From contig CAKREH010000001.1 of the NCBI GenBank assembly GCA_934317215.1, forward strand, positions 62,001 to 126,000: DNA of 64,000 bases. The letters are read 5' to 3'. Below, in pieces: positions 1-8,168 of this stretch (position 1 is its first letter; each line of letters starts with the position of its first letter). This DNA comes from an uncultured Roseburia sp. GTDB lineage: Bacteria > Bacillota > Clostridia > Lachnospirales > Lachnospiraceae. The notes beneath the pieces were generated by a model, which searched no databases, was not told the DNA's origin, and saw only the letters and a list, made by a program, of their open reading frames with translations. A program made the translations under genes and the position numbers.

Positions 1-398
1 TAGGACGACTGGAGGTATGCTGACCTGTTTTCTTTTTCTAACGCCTCCTCTGCCGCAATATCTCTCTGAAACAATGCTTCCACATGACGGTTGACAGCAT
101 CCATTCTCCCCCTTGTATGTTTGGTCAGACCGGATCTTCCAAATAAGAAATATACCATAAGTCCAAAAACCGGCGACAATAAGATCAAAAACGTCCATGA
201 GAGTTTATTCGCCGGATTTGTCCATTTATTGACGATTATAAGCACAACAATGATTGCTATCACACGCACAAGCAAATTGACATACGTGAACTTGTAACTG
301 AGCTGCCACAATACGACACACAGCCATAACACCTGTAAAATGATTGCCATGGCAACCACAAAAAATCTTCCAAATATGAGATGCAATATTTTCTTCAT
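1..398 (-). CDS. cls: Cardiolipin synthase, N-terminal part (cut by window edge)
   Basis: The reading frame opens at an ATG (396-398) with GGAG 7 bases upstream and runs off the left edge without a stop, giving 132 residues. Hydrophobic stretches at about residues 11-32, 40-56 and 66-86 and the sequence NPANKLSW followed by a hydrophobic run and PVFG are the PLDc_N domain that precedes the two phospholipase D motifs of bacterial cardiolipin synthases. The family joins two phosphatidylglycerol molecules into cardiolipin at the membrane. The catalytic HKD motifs would lie outside the window, so the enzyme assignment rests on the N-terminal domain alone. Confidence 0.8.
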   Translation of the reverse strand, partial: MKKILHLIFGRFFVVAMAIILQVLWLCVVLWQLSYKFTYVNLLVRVIAIIVVLIIVNKWTNPANKLSWTFLILLSPVFGLMVYFLFGRSGLTKHTRGRMDAVNRHVEALFQRDIAAEEALEKENRSAYLQSS

Positions 399-510
399 AC
401 AAATCTCCATTCTTCCTGCACGCTTTTATGAAAGCAGCGTTCTCATCTGCATCACAAGTTTGTGCCACAGCATACATATGTGTTTATTGTAATAATTTTC
501 CTCTCAAAAG

Positions 511-1443
511 TCAACGCACGAGATGATCCACATGTATCATCCCCCATCCGCTCCTGCCAAGTTGCGCACTTCTCGGATATGCTCTCTCATAAAGGCGCAG
601 CTTCATTTCTGCCGGAGTAAATGATGGATACTTCTCAAATGCAAGTGCGAGTGACCCTGAGACAACCGGTGCTGCCATGGAAGTTCCACTTTTTACCTGA
701 TATCCGGTTTTATCCCTGCTGCAGCTTGTAATACCGGTTCCAGGTGCAAGGATTTCCGGCTTTACGATGCAGCACGCAGTCGGACCCCTGCTACTGTATC
801 CGGTTTTTAAAACTTTTCTCCCACGGTCATAGGTGTCATCATCACTGCTTCCGACCGTCAGTACTTTTCTTGAAATACCCGGAATCGTCACCGTATTTTC
901 TTTTGGTCCGTTGTTTCCTGCAGCAGCAACGACCATGATCCCTGCATCCCACAATTCATCGATCGCATATAAAAGCTTTCTCTGCTCCTCAACACCTGCG
1001 CCCGGTAACATTCCTACCGATATATTTAATATCTTAATATGATAACGTTCCCTGTTCTCTTTGATCCACATCACTGCATCAAGTACTTTTTTCGTATTTC
1101 CATTTCCATTTTCATCTAAAACCTTTAACATGATAATCCTGCATTTTGGTGCAACTCCACTGTATATACGAACCTTCTGAGCAGTATCTTTCAGATACTG
1201 CTCAGACATTTTTCCGTTTCCCGCAATGATCCCCGAAACATGGGTGCCGTGACCATTATCATCATACATTTCTTTTCTCCCATTACAAAAATCATGAAAA
1301 TATATGATTCTGTCTTCAAAATCAGAATGTGCGACAATACCGGTATCCATCACCGCGACGGTAACATTCTGCCCACTAAGTCCTGATCTATATGCATAAT
1401 CTGTGTGAATGATCTTTTTCACCCGATCCATAACATTCTCCAT
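511..1443 (-). CDS. S8 family serine protease (subtilase), intracellular type
   Basis: A 310-residue subtilisin-like protease. The catalytic triad is visible: Asp33 in VAVMDTG, His65 in NGHGTH and Ser255 in SGTSMAAP; the oxyanion Asn is about Asn177 in AAAGNNGP. There is no signal peptide and no long pro-region: the catalytic core starts about 25 residues in, which fits the intracellular serine protease type rather than secreted subtilisins. It is transcribed alone, divergent from the DUF1538 gene. A GGAAG about 12 bases upstream serves the ATG; an in-frame ATG four codons later is an alternative start. Substrates cannot be read from the sequence. Confidence 0.92.
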   Translation of the reverse strand: MENVMDRVKKIIHTDYAYRSGLSGQNVTVAVMDTGIVAHSDFEDRIIYFHDFCNGRKEMYDDNGHGTHVSGIIAGNGKMSEQYLKDTAQKVRIYSGVAPKCRIIMLKVLDENGNGNTKKVLDAVMWIKENRERYHIKILNISVGMLPGAGVEEQRKLLYAIDELWDAGIMVVAAAGNNGPKENTVTIPGISRKVLTVGSSDDDTYDRGRKVLKTGYSSRGPTACCIVKPEILAPGTGITSCSRDKTGYQVKSGTSMAAPVVSGSLALAFEKYPSFTPAEMKLRLYERAYPRSAQLGRSGWGMIHVDHLVR

Positions 1444-1541
1444 TCTGTCAAAGAACTTCCATAATTATTATATGAAAGAACTTCTTTTCTGCTAAAAATG
1501 ATAAGAAAATGTTAAATTTTTCTGAATATTTAGAAGAACGT

Positions 1542-1570
1542 TTGACACCAGGCATGATTTTCCTTACAAT
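1542..1570 (+). promoter_or_regulatory. Sigma-A promoter for the DUF1538/P-II operon
   Basis: TTGACA at 1542-1547, a 17-base spacer, then TACAAT at 1565-1570, about 70 bases upstream of the DUF1538 start. It is the only good promoter in the 197-base gap between divergent genes. Confidence 0.75.
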
Positions 1571-1640
1571 AAATAATAGTTAATTAGTGAACTATTTTGG
1601 TTCGCTTTAAAAATCAAAAAGAAAGTAGTGTGATGCCATC

Positions 1641-3164
1641 TTGAACAAAAAACTCAAAGAAAAATTTGACGAATCCGTAAATGCAGTCCTGCCGATCACG
1701 GTGATCGTGCTTCTGCTTTCCATTTTTGTTGTCCCCATGGAAACCGGAACGATCGCTCTGTTCTTAGTCGGTGCATTTATGCTGATCATCGGTATGGCTT
1801 TTTTCCAGCTCGGCGCTGAAACTGCCATGACACCTCTTGGAAAAGGCGTTGGTTCTTCCATTATGAAGACAAGAAAACTTCCCGTTCTGATCGGTGTATG
1901 TTTTCTGATGGGTATTATCATAACCCTCGCAGAGCCCGATCTTCAGGTTCTTGCAAATCAGGTTCCTTCCATTCCGAACAATACACTGATCTTTACGGTC
2001 GCGATTGGCGTCGGTGTATTCTTAGTGATCGCCGTGCTCCGTATTCTCTTTCGTATCAGTCTTCCGGTTCTTTTGTGCATTTTTTATATTGCACTGTTTT
2101 TGCTCTCTTTTGCGGCACCTGCCGATTTTATTGCAGTCGCATTTGACTCCGGTGGAGTGACAACAGGTCCTATGACTGTTCCTTTCATCATGGCGATCGG
2201 TGTCGGTCTCTCTGCAACCAGAAATGATAAAAACGGTTCAAGTGACAGTTTCGGTCTGATCTCCTTTTGCAGTGTAGGTCCTGTTTTAATGGTTTTACTG
2301 CTCGGTATCTTTTATCATCCGACCGGCGCCGCTTACAATGAGACAACGATTCCGGACGTGATCACAATGCAGGATGTGATCCGTGAATTTGTACATATGA
2401 TACCGGATTATGCCAAAGAAGTCCTGTCATCCATACTTCCGGTCATTTTTGTATTTCTGATCTTCCAGCTTATCTCCAGACGTTACCACAGACCGCAGAT
2501 GATCAAAATGATCATTGGTTTTTTCTACACGATCATTGGTCTGATCCTTTTCTTAACCGGTGTAAACGTCGGATTCGCGCCTGTCGGAAGTCTTCTCGGA
2601 AGCAGTCTTGCCGCACAGCCATGGAAGTGGATCCTAATCCCAATCGGTGCCTTGATCGGTTACTATATCGTGAAAGCGGAGCCTGCGGTCCAGGTATTAA
2701 ACCGTCAGGTTGAAGATGTCACAAATGGTTCGATTTCCAGAGATACCATGAATTTAAGCCTGTCGATCGGTGTATCTGCCTCTGTTGCCCTTGCACTGCT
2801 GCGTGTTCTTACCGGTTTAAATATTTACTGGCTGTTAATCCCGGGATACCTGATCGCACTGGTTCTGACAAGATTTGTACCAAAGGTATTTGTCGGCATT
2901 GCCTTTGACTCCGGCGGTGTTGCGAGTGGTCCTATGACTTCCACTTTCCTGCTCCCGCTTGCCATGGGTGCATGTACCGCGATTGGTGGAAATGTGGTAA
3001 CTGACGCTTTCGGAGTTGTCGCAATGGTAGCTATGGCGCCACTCATTGCCATCCAGATCATGGGTGTCTCCTATAATATGAAATTAAAGAAATCAAGTAC
3101 GCCTGCCGCTGCGATTATTGGAATTGGTGACAATGAAATTCTGGATTTTGAGGAGGATTTTTAA
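1641..3164 (+). CDS. DUF1538 family membrane protein
   Basis: A 507-residue polytopic membrane protein of about a dozen hydrophobic segments built from two homologous halves. Each half carries the same signature: AFDSGGVTTGPMT near residue 170 and AFDSGGVASGPMT near residue 420. This is the DUF1538 family, thought to be transporters of unknown substrate; the paired AFDSGG...GPMT motifs would form a pseudo-symmetric site. The start is TTG at 1641: an in-frame TAG at 1626-1628 excludes anything longer, and the first internal ATG (residue 33) would cut into the first membrane segment. The stop overlaps the start of the P-II-like gene by one base, so the two are translationally coupled. Function is inferred from family and neighbour only. 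Confidence 0.85.
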   Translation: MNKKLKEKFDESVNAVLPITVIVLLLSIFVVPMETGTIALFLVGAFMLIIGMAFFQLGAETAMTPLGKGVGSSIMKTRKLPVLIGVCFLMGIIITLAEPDLQVLANQVPSIPNNTLIFTVAIGVGVFLVIAVLRILFRISLPVLLCIFYIALFLLSFAAPADFIAVAFDSGGVTTGPMTVPFIMAIGVGLSATRNDKNGSSDSFGLISFCSVGPVLMVLLLGIFYHPTGAAYNETTIPDVITMQDVIREFVHMIPDYAKEVLSSILPVIFVFLIFQLISRRYHRPQMIKMIIGFFYTIIGLILFLTGVNVGFAPVGSLLGSSLAAQPWKWILIPIGALIGYYIVKAEPAVQVLNRQVEDVTNGSISRDTMNLSLSIGVSASVALALLRVLTGLNIYWLLIPGYLIALVLTRFVPKVFVGIAFDSGGVASGPMTSTFLLPLAMGACTAIGGNVVTDAFGVVAMVAMAPLIAIQIMGVSYNMKLKKSSTPAAAIIGIGDNEILDFEEDF

Positions 3165-3862
3165 TGATGCAGGAACAGAAAAAACGCGAATCTTACCGCT
3201 GTCTTGTGATTATAACAGACTTCCATATCAGAGATCGGTTATGTGAATTTTTAGCAGATTCCCACATACCTGTCTATTATCAGATGCATGGAATCGGCAC
3301 AGCCAGCTCGGAATGGTTAGAATTATGCGGTCTTGGGAGTATTCAAAAAAGTATTACTCTTTGTTTTATTCCAAATGAGCAGAAGAAAATTCTGCTTGCC
3401 GAAATGAATCAGGCACTAAGTCTTCATAAAAAAGGAACCGGTATCGCCGTCAGTATTCCCATGAATGGCATGCAGGGTTTTCTGTACAAACTTTTAAACG
3501 TGCATTCCGCAGAATCATGCGGCGAAGAAGTTGAAAAGGAAGTGAAAAAAATGAGCGAAACAATTACACATGCTATGATTCTTGTAACGATCAATCAGGG
3601 ATACAGCGACGCGGTCATGAACACCGCACGCGCCGCCGGTGCAACCGGAGGAACGATCTTAAAAGGTCTGCGCTGCAGTCCTGGAAAATCGGCTGTCATC
3701 TTCGGCATCACGATCCAGGAAGAACAGGAAATCGTCGCAATCGTTGTACCAAAAGATAAAAAGACGGAGATCATGCAGGCGGTCAGTTCTGCTCATGGCA
3801 TGGACTCCCCTGCGCATGGCGTTGCCTTTTCCCTGCCGGTGGACGGAATTATGGGGTTATAA
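3164..3862 (+). CDS. P-II-like regulator, tandem double domain
   Basis: A 232-residue soluble protein. The C-terminal half (about 125-232) is a recognisable P-II family domain ending GVAFSLPVDGIMG. The N-terminal half (about 10-110) ends in the related GIAVSIPMNGMQG, so the protein looks like a fused tandem of two P-II folds. Classical P-II proteins are about 112-residue trimers that sense ATP, ADP and 2-oxoglutarate and bind transporters such as AmtB. Here the gene starts inside the stop of the DUF1538 transporter gene (TAATG), with GGAGG just upstream, so the natural inference is that it gates that transporter. The uridylylated Tyr of the GlnB T-loop is not evident. An ATG one codon later is an equal start. 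Confidence 0.78.
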   Translation: MMQEQKKRESYRCLVIITDFHIRDRLCEFLADSHIPVYYQMHGIGTASSEWLELCGLGSIQKSITLCFIPNEQKKILLAEMNQALSLHKKGTGIAVSIPMNGMQGFLYKLLNVHSAESCGEEVEKEVKKMSETITHAMILVTINQGYSDAVMNTARAAGATGGTILKGLRCSPGKSAVIFGITIQEEQEIVAIVVPKDKKTEIMQAVSSAHGMDSPAHGVAFSLPVDGIMGL

Positions 3863-3974
3863 TGCCGATGACACCATTCCACGTTATGGGTATCTATTAT
3901 CTGCTGTCAAATCACTGGTTTTAAATTTAATAATAGAATGCACACTTCACAAACATTCTATTGTCATGAATTAC

Positions 3975-4023
3975 AAAAAAGAACTGCGCGTTAATAACTA
4001 TGATTAACATGCAGTTCTTTTTT
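3975..4023. terminator. Bidirectional terminator between P-II-like gene and pnp
   Basis: GAACTGC (3981-3987) pairs with GCAGTTC (4011-4017) and GTTAAT (3990-3995) with ATTAAC (4003-4008). The stem is flanked by A6 on the left and T6 on the right, so it can terminate both convergent genes. A second, AT-rich inverted repeat (AATAGAATG 3932-3940 with CATTCTATT 3954-3962) lies just before it. Confidence 0.85.
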
Positions 4024-4079
4024 CAGATCCGTATATTTTGTATACGAACCATTTACAATTTTCAAATTATCTTCTTTTC

Positions 4080-6173
4080 TTATGCCTCTGCCGGAACATC
4101 CTTCATAGAGAAACTGATACGTCCCATCTTGTCTTTTCCAAGACAGACAACTTTTACTTTATCTCCTAATGTCAGGACATCCTCCACACGATTGATACGC
4201 TCTTTGGAAATCTTGGAAATATGAACCATTCCCTCTTTACCAGGAGCAAACTCAACGAATGCACCAAACTCTTTAATGCTTACTACGGTACCTGTAAAGA
4301 TCTGTCCTTCTGCAAAATCGGTAGTGATGATCTTGATCATTTCGATCGCCTTGTTCATCATCTCAGCATCTGTGCCACACACAGATACAGCACCATCATC
4401 GGTAATGTCGATCTTAACACCTGTGCGGTCGATGATCTCATTGATGGTCTTCCCTCTCTGTCCGACTACATCACCGATCTTGTCCGGATTGATCTGGATC
4501 TGAACGATCTTTGGTGCGTAAGCGCTGACTTCTTTTCTCGGTTCTTCGATTGCTTTTGACATAACCTCATCCATGATGTAGATTCTTGCCTCTCTCGCAC
4601 GTCCGATTGCTTCCTCGACGATCGGTCTTGTAAGACCATGAATCTTGATATCCATCTGGATCGCTGTAATACCTTTGTGTGTACCGGTTACCTTAAAGTC
4701 CATATCTCCGAAGAAGTCCTCAAGACCCTGGATATCAGTAAGAACAAGGTAATCATCATCTGTCTCACCTGTAACAAGTCCACAGGAAATACCTGCAACC
4801 ATTGCCTTTAACGGAACACCTGCTGCCATTAAGGACATACAGGATGCACATGTAGATGCCATGGAAGTAGATCCGTTTGACTCAAATGTCTCGGATACAG
4901 CACGGATCGCATATGGGAACTCCTCCTCAGAAGGAAGTACTGCCATAAGTGCTTTCTCTGCTAATGCACCATGACCGATCTCACGGCGTCCCGGTCCACG
5001 GGAAACTTTTGTCTCACCTACTGAATATGCAGGGAAGTTATACTGATGGATATATCTCTTTGTTGTAATGTTCTCATCTAATCCGTCAATCTTCTGTACC
5101 TCAGAAAGCGGAGCTAATGTGACAACGTCACAGATCTGTGTCTGTCCACGGGTAAACATTGCAGAACCATGAACTCTAGGGATTAAGTCAACCTCAGCTG
5201 CAAGTGGACGAATCTGATTGATTGCACGGCCATCCGGACGTTTGTGGTCTTTTAAGATCATCTTACGGACAGTCTTTTTCTGATACTGGTAAACAGCTTC
5301 CCCAAGCACTGCCAGCCACTCTTCGTTATCTGCAAATGCTTCAGCAAGTTTATCTGTGATCTCGCGGATATTCTCTTCACGTTTCTGTTTCTCGTCAGTA
5401 AATACAGCCTCTTCCATCTGCTCCGGTGTTACGATCTCTTTGATCGCAGCAAACATCTCTTCCGGAATCGCACAGCTTGTATATTCATGTTTTGGCTTAC
5501 CAACCTCTTCTACGATATGGTTGATGAAAGCGATGATGGTCTGGTTCACATCATGACATTTATAAATTGCCTCGATCATCTTCTCTTCCGGAATCTCATT
5601 AGCTCCGGCTTCGATCATGATGACTTTCTCAGCAGTGGATGCAACGGTAAGCTGTAAATCACCGGTATCCCATACTTTCTGGGAAGGATTGATGATAAAC
5701 TCGCCATCTGCCATCCCCATCTGTGTCATGGCACAAGGACCTGCAAACGGGATATCAGAAATGGTAACTGCAAGTGCAGAACCGATCATTGCAACAACTT
5801 CCGGACGGCATTCTGTATCAACAGACATAACCATGTTATTGATGGTAACATCATTGCGGTAATCCTTCGGGAATAACGGACGCATCGGGCGGTCAATCAC
5901 ACGGGAAGTAAGGATTGCATTCTCGGATGCCTTACCCTCTCTCTTGTTGAATCCGCCAGGGATTTTTCCGACTGCATACATTTTCTCTTCGTACTCAACG
6001 CTGAGTGGGAAGAAATCGACTCCGTCTCTCGGCTTGTCCGATGCGGTAGCGGTAGATAAGACTGTTGTCTCACCGTATTTTAATAATGCGGCTCCGTTTG
6101 CCTGGGCACATACTCTGCCGATATCTACGGTCAGTGTTCTGCCTGCAAGTTCCATTGAAAAACTTTTATACAT
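4080..6173 (-). CDS. pnp: Polyribonucleotide nucleotidyltransferase (PNPase)
   Basis: A 697-residue 3'-to-5' phosphorolytic exoribonuclease of RNA decay. Two RNase PH domains flank a helical domain, followed by a KH domain (about 553-615, VVGQRGKTINEI with GxxG) and an S1 domain (about 623-690, TGTVVSIKEFGAFVEF). Length matches the family. I place the start at the ATG at 6171-6173, preceded by AAAAGGAG; the frame extends 22 codons further upstream but without a ribosome site. It follows rpsO across a 258-base gap full of hairpins, the usual rpsO-pnp order in which transcript stability is controlled in the gap. Confidence 0.97.
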   Translation of the reverse strand: MYKSFSMELAGRTLTVDIGRVCAQANGAALLKYGETTVLSTATASDKPRDGVDFFPLSVEYEEKMYAVGKIPGGFNKREGKASENAILTSRVIDRPMRPLFPKDYRNDVTINNMVMSVDTECRPEVVAMIGSALAVTISDIPFAGPCAMTQMGMADGEFIINPSQKVWDTGDLQLTVASTAEKVIMIEAGANEIPEEKMIEAIYKCHDVNQTIIAFINHIVEEVGKPKHEYTSCAIPEEMFAAIKEIVTPEQMEEAVFTDEKQKREENIREITDKLAEAFADNEEWLAVLGEAVYQYQKKTVRKMILKDHKRPDGRAINQIRPLAAEVDLIPRVHGSAMFTRGQTQICDVVTLAPLSEVQKIDGLDENITTKRYIHQYNFPAYSVGETKVSRGPGRREIGHGALAEKALMAVLPSEEEFPYAIRAVSETFESNGSTSMASTCASCMSLMAAGVPLKAMVAGISCGLVTGETDDDYLVLTDIQGLEDFFGDMDFKVTGTHKGITAIQMDIKIHGLTRPIVEEAIGRAREARIYIMDEVMSKAIEEPRKEVSAYAPKIVQIQINPDKIGDVVGQRGKTINEIIDRTGVKIDITDDGAVSVCGTDAEMMNKAIEMIKIITTDFAEGQIFTGTVVSIKEFGAFVEFAPGKEGMVHISKISKERINRVEDVLTLGDKVKVVCLGKDKMGRISFSMKDVPAEA

Positions 6174-6286
6174 GCGTTTTCTCCTTTTCTCTGTGGAGAC
6201 AGAAGCACCGAAACTACTGAAAAATGCACGACATCTCATACATTTTTCAGTGGTCTCGGAAATATGCTTCTGCCTTTGGCGAAGAA

Positions 6287-6300
6287 CCTGTTTTCACAGG
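6287..6300 (-). other. Short hairpin in the pnp leader
   Basis: CCTGT-TTTC-ACAGG, a five-base perfect stem in the transcript just upstream of pnp. It is the last of four hairpins between rpsO and pnp and may contribute to processing or control of the pnp message. Confidence 0.4.
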
Positions 6301-6324
6301 ATTCTTTCTTATTTTTAACTGAAA

Positions 6325-6351
6325 ATCGAGTGGAGTAAATCCCCACTCGAT
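6325..6351 (-). terminator. Hairpin terminator between rpsO and pnp
   Basis: ATCGAGTGG (6325-6333) pairs with CCACTCGAT (6343-6351), nine perfect pairs. On the minus strand the stem is followed by TTTTC, so this can act as a partial terminator that lowers pnp transcription from rpsO. Confidence 0.65.
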
Positions 6352-6354
6352 AAA

Positions 6355-6381
6355 ACCGTATGAAAACAGATTCCATACGGT
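6355..6381 (-). terminator. Hairpin terminator after rpsO
   Basis: ACCGTATG (6355-6362) pairs with CATACGGT (6374-6381); on the minus strand the stem is followed by TTTTATC. It lies only four bases from the next hairpin, giving a tandem terminator arrangement. Confidence 0.65.
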
Positions 6382-6383
6382 AT

Positions 6384-6423
6384 CCATACAAGCCAGCCTC
6401 CATGCGGAAGCGGCTCTGTATGG
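6384..6423 (-). other. Stem-loop directly after the rpsO stop
   Basis: CCATACA (6384-6390) pairs with TGTATGG (6417-6423), with AGCC/GGCT continuing the stem inside. It begins ten bases after the rpsO stop codon and has no T-tract, so it may protect the rpsO 3' end or be a processing site. Confidence 0.5.
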
Positions 6424-6431
6424 AAAAGATC

Positions 6432-6698
6432 TTATTTTCTAAGACCTAAGCGTTCAATTAAGGAACGATATCTCTCGATATCAACTTTCTTTAAGTATGC
6501 CAGTAAACCACGTCTCTGACCAACCATCTTTAAAAGACCACGTCTTGAATGATAGTCGTTTTTGTTCTCAGCAAGATGGGCATTTAACTCCTCAATACGT
6601 GCTGTTAAGATAGCGATCTGTACTTCCGGTGAACCTGTATCTCCCGGTGTTCTGCCATACTCTGCGATAATTGCCTGTTTCTTTTCCTTTGCGATCAT
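6432..6698 (-). CDS. rpsO: 30S ribosomal protein S15
   Basis: An 88-residue protein with the S15 pattern throughout: TGSPEVQIAILTARI, LNAHLAENKNDYHSRRGLL and a C-terminal RRGLLAYLKK. S15 binds 16S rRNA early in assembly of the 30S platform. Length is the family norm. The ATG is preceded by AAAAGGAGG at good spacing. It is the first gene of the rpsO-pnp unit and has its own promoter (6812-6840) and a leader of about 105 bases containing CCGGC-TCT-GCCGG (6733-6745), a position where S15 autoregulation occurs in other bacteria. Confidence 0.98.
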   Translation of the reverse strand: MIAKEKKQAIIAEYGRTPGDTGSPEVQIAILTARIEELNAHLAENKNDYHSRRGLLKMVGQRRGLLAYLKKVDIERYRSLIERLGLRK

Positions 6699-6811
6699 GT
6701 TATGATCCTCCTTTTCTTATTAATCGCCCGTTCCGGCTCTGCCGGGATATGATACTCAGTAAAAGGTCGGAGTGTCCATCTACCGAATATGGGCTAAACT
6801 CATACTTTATT

Positions 6812-6840
6812 ATTATAGCATGGGTTGTTTCTGTTGTAAA
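6812..6840 (-). promoter_or_regulatory. Sigma-A promoter for rpsO
   Basis: Read on the minus strand: TTTACA (6840-6835), 17-base spacer, TATAAT (6817-6812). It lies in the gap between the NlpC/P60 gene and rpsO. Confidence 0.75.
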
Positions 6841-6849
6841 TGCCTAAAT

Positions 6850-8061
6850 TTAATTATTAATCACACGGACTACTTTGACCGGTGTTCTATAGTAAGCTCC
6901 GGAAATCTTGATACCGGACTTCGGAGAACTTGCATGTACCACGCGGCCACCTCCAATATAAATAGCCACATGATTGATACTGCTTCCATTCCCATAGAAG
7001 AAAAGATCACCCGGCTGTGCATCCGATGCGGAAATCTTTGTACCGCAGTTTGCCTGTGCTCTTGAAGAATGTGGCAGTGAAATACCATAATTGGCAAATA
7101 CACTCATGACAAATCCTGAGCAGTCTGCGCCTCTTGTCAGGCTTGTTCCACCCCATACGTATGGATTTCCGACAAACTGCACAGCATAGGAAACCAGGGA
7201 TACACGGACATCCGACACACCCTGTCCATAACGGATTTCTGTCATAGTCTGTGCCTTTGGAAGTTCAGTTGCGATGCTGACATAATCTGAAGAAACATAT
7301 CCCTCATCACTGTCGACATTAATCTTTACCCAGCCGTCAAGAACTTCAAGTACCTCAAGCTCCTCACCCTCCGGCATCATGGTAATGACATGGCTGTCTG
7401 TGTTTGCCTCATCACGGACATAAAGCGTAGTTGTCGTTACCGTTGCAACTGTCTGCTTTACTTCCTGTGCCTTTGCGATCGCTGCTTCGCCGGTCAGAAG
7501 ATATTCTGATTTTACATATCCTTTTACTTTTCCCGACTCGATCTGTGTCCAGTCACCATCTGTTCCGATGATCTCACATCCCGCATTGTTCGGCAGCTTT
7601 CCAACGATTTCTGCCTCAGTCCCCGGTACTTCACGGACATTGATATTGCCATCTGCCTGTGCGATACCAAGATTGGTATATCCAAATGCACTGGCTGCCT
7701 CTGCAAGCGCCTGTGCCTGTTTTTCTTCCTCTGTTTGTGTCTCATCTTCCTGACCGGATGCAGTCATATCACGGTCGGATTCTGAAACACTGACCATATC
7801 TGCTGCGGTAACAGAAAGATAATCTGACATCGCGCCGGTAACACCGGATGCAAGATCTGTATCCTGCTTTGCATAATTTTCCATCTGTCGTGCCAATGTG
7901 TAAGACACTCCTGCAGATATTTCATTTATCCCGGAGTCTGCGCTCTCTGACATTACTGCCTGTGTGTCCTTTGCACCTGACTGTCCATCAATATATGCTG
8001 CTGAAAATACAAGAGAACCGGCTGCAAGAAGTCCGGCTGCCTTAACCCATTTTGCTTTCAT
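6850..8061 (-). CDS. Secreted SH3-domain NlpC/P60 peptidoglycan hydrolase
   Basis: A 403-residue exported cell-wall endopeptidase. A signal peptide (MKAKWVKAAGLLAAG, then SLVFSAAY) is followed by a linker, two bacterial SH3 domains (about 135-190 and 200-258; INVREVPGTEAEIVGKL and LYVRDEANTDSHVITMM) and a C-terminal NlpC/P60 domain (about 290-400). The catalytic Cys314 sits in DCSGF, His364 in NHVAIY and the third polar residue His376 in VVHASS. The family cleaves peptide stems, typically between gamma-D-Glu and the diamino acid. I chose the ATG at 8059-8061, which gives a clean signal peptide and has GGAAAGG eight bases upstream, over an ATG 14 codons earlier. Single-gene unit with a strong promoter. 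Confidence 0.93.
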   Translation of the reverse strand: MKAKWVKAAGLLAAGSLVFSAAYIDGQSGAKDTQAVMSESADSGINEISAGVSYTLARQMENYAKQDTDLASGVTGAMSDYLSVTAADMVSVSESDRDMTASGQEDETQTEEEKQAQALAEAASAFGYTNLGIAQADGNINVREVPGTEAEIVGKLPNNAGCEIIGTDGDWTQIESGKVKGYVKSEYLLTGEAAIAKAQEVKQTVATVTTTTLYVRDEANTDSHVITMMPEGEELEVLEVLDGWVKINVDSDEGYVSSDYVSIATELPKAQTMTEIRYGQGVSDVRVSLVSYAVQFVGNPYVWGGTSLTRGADCSGFVMSVFANYGISLPHSSRAQANCGTKISASDAQPGDLFFYGNGSSINHVAIYIGGGRVVHASSPKSGIKISGAYYRTPVKVVRVINN

Positions 8062-8112
8062 ATCCGTACCTTTCCAAAGAATCCCAAATACTTCGTTTTT
8101 CAATACCGCTCA

Positions 8113-8141
8113 AGTATAGCAGTCATTTTTTACAATGTCAA
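8113..8141 (-). promoter_or_regulatory. Sigma-A promoter for the NlpC/P60 gene
   Basis: Minus strand TTGACA (8141-8136), 17-base spacer, TATACT (8118-8113), about 50 bases before the start codon. Confidence 0.8.
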
Positions 8142-8168
8142 CATATTTATGTAATATTTCCGTAATAT

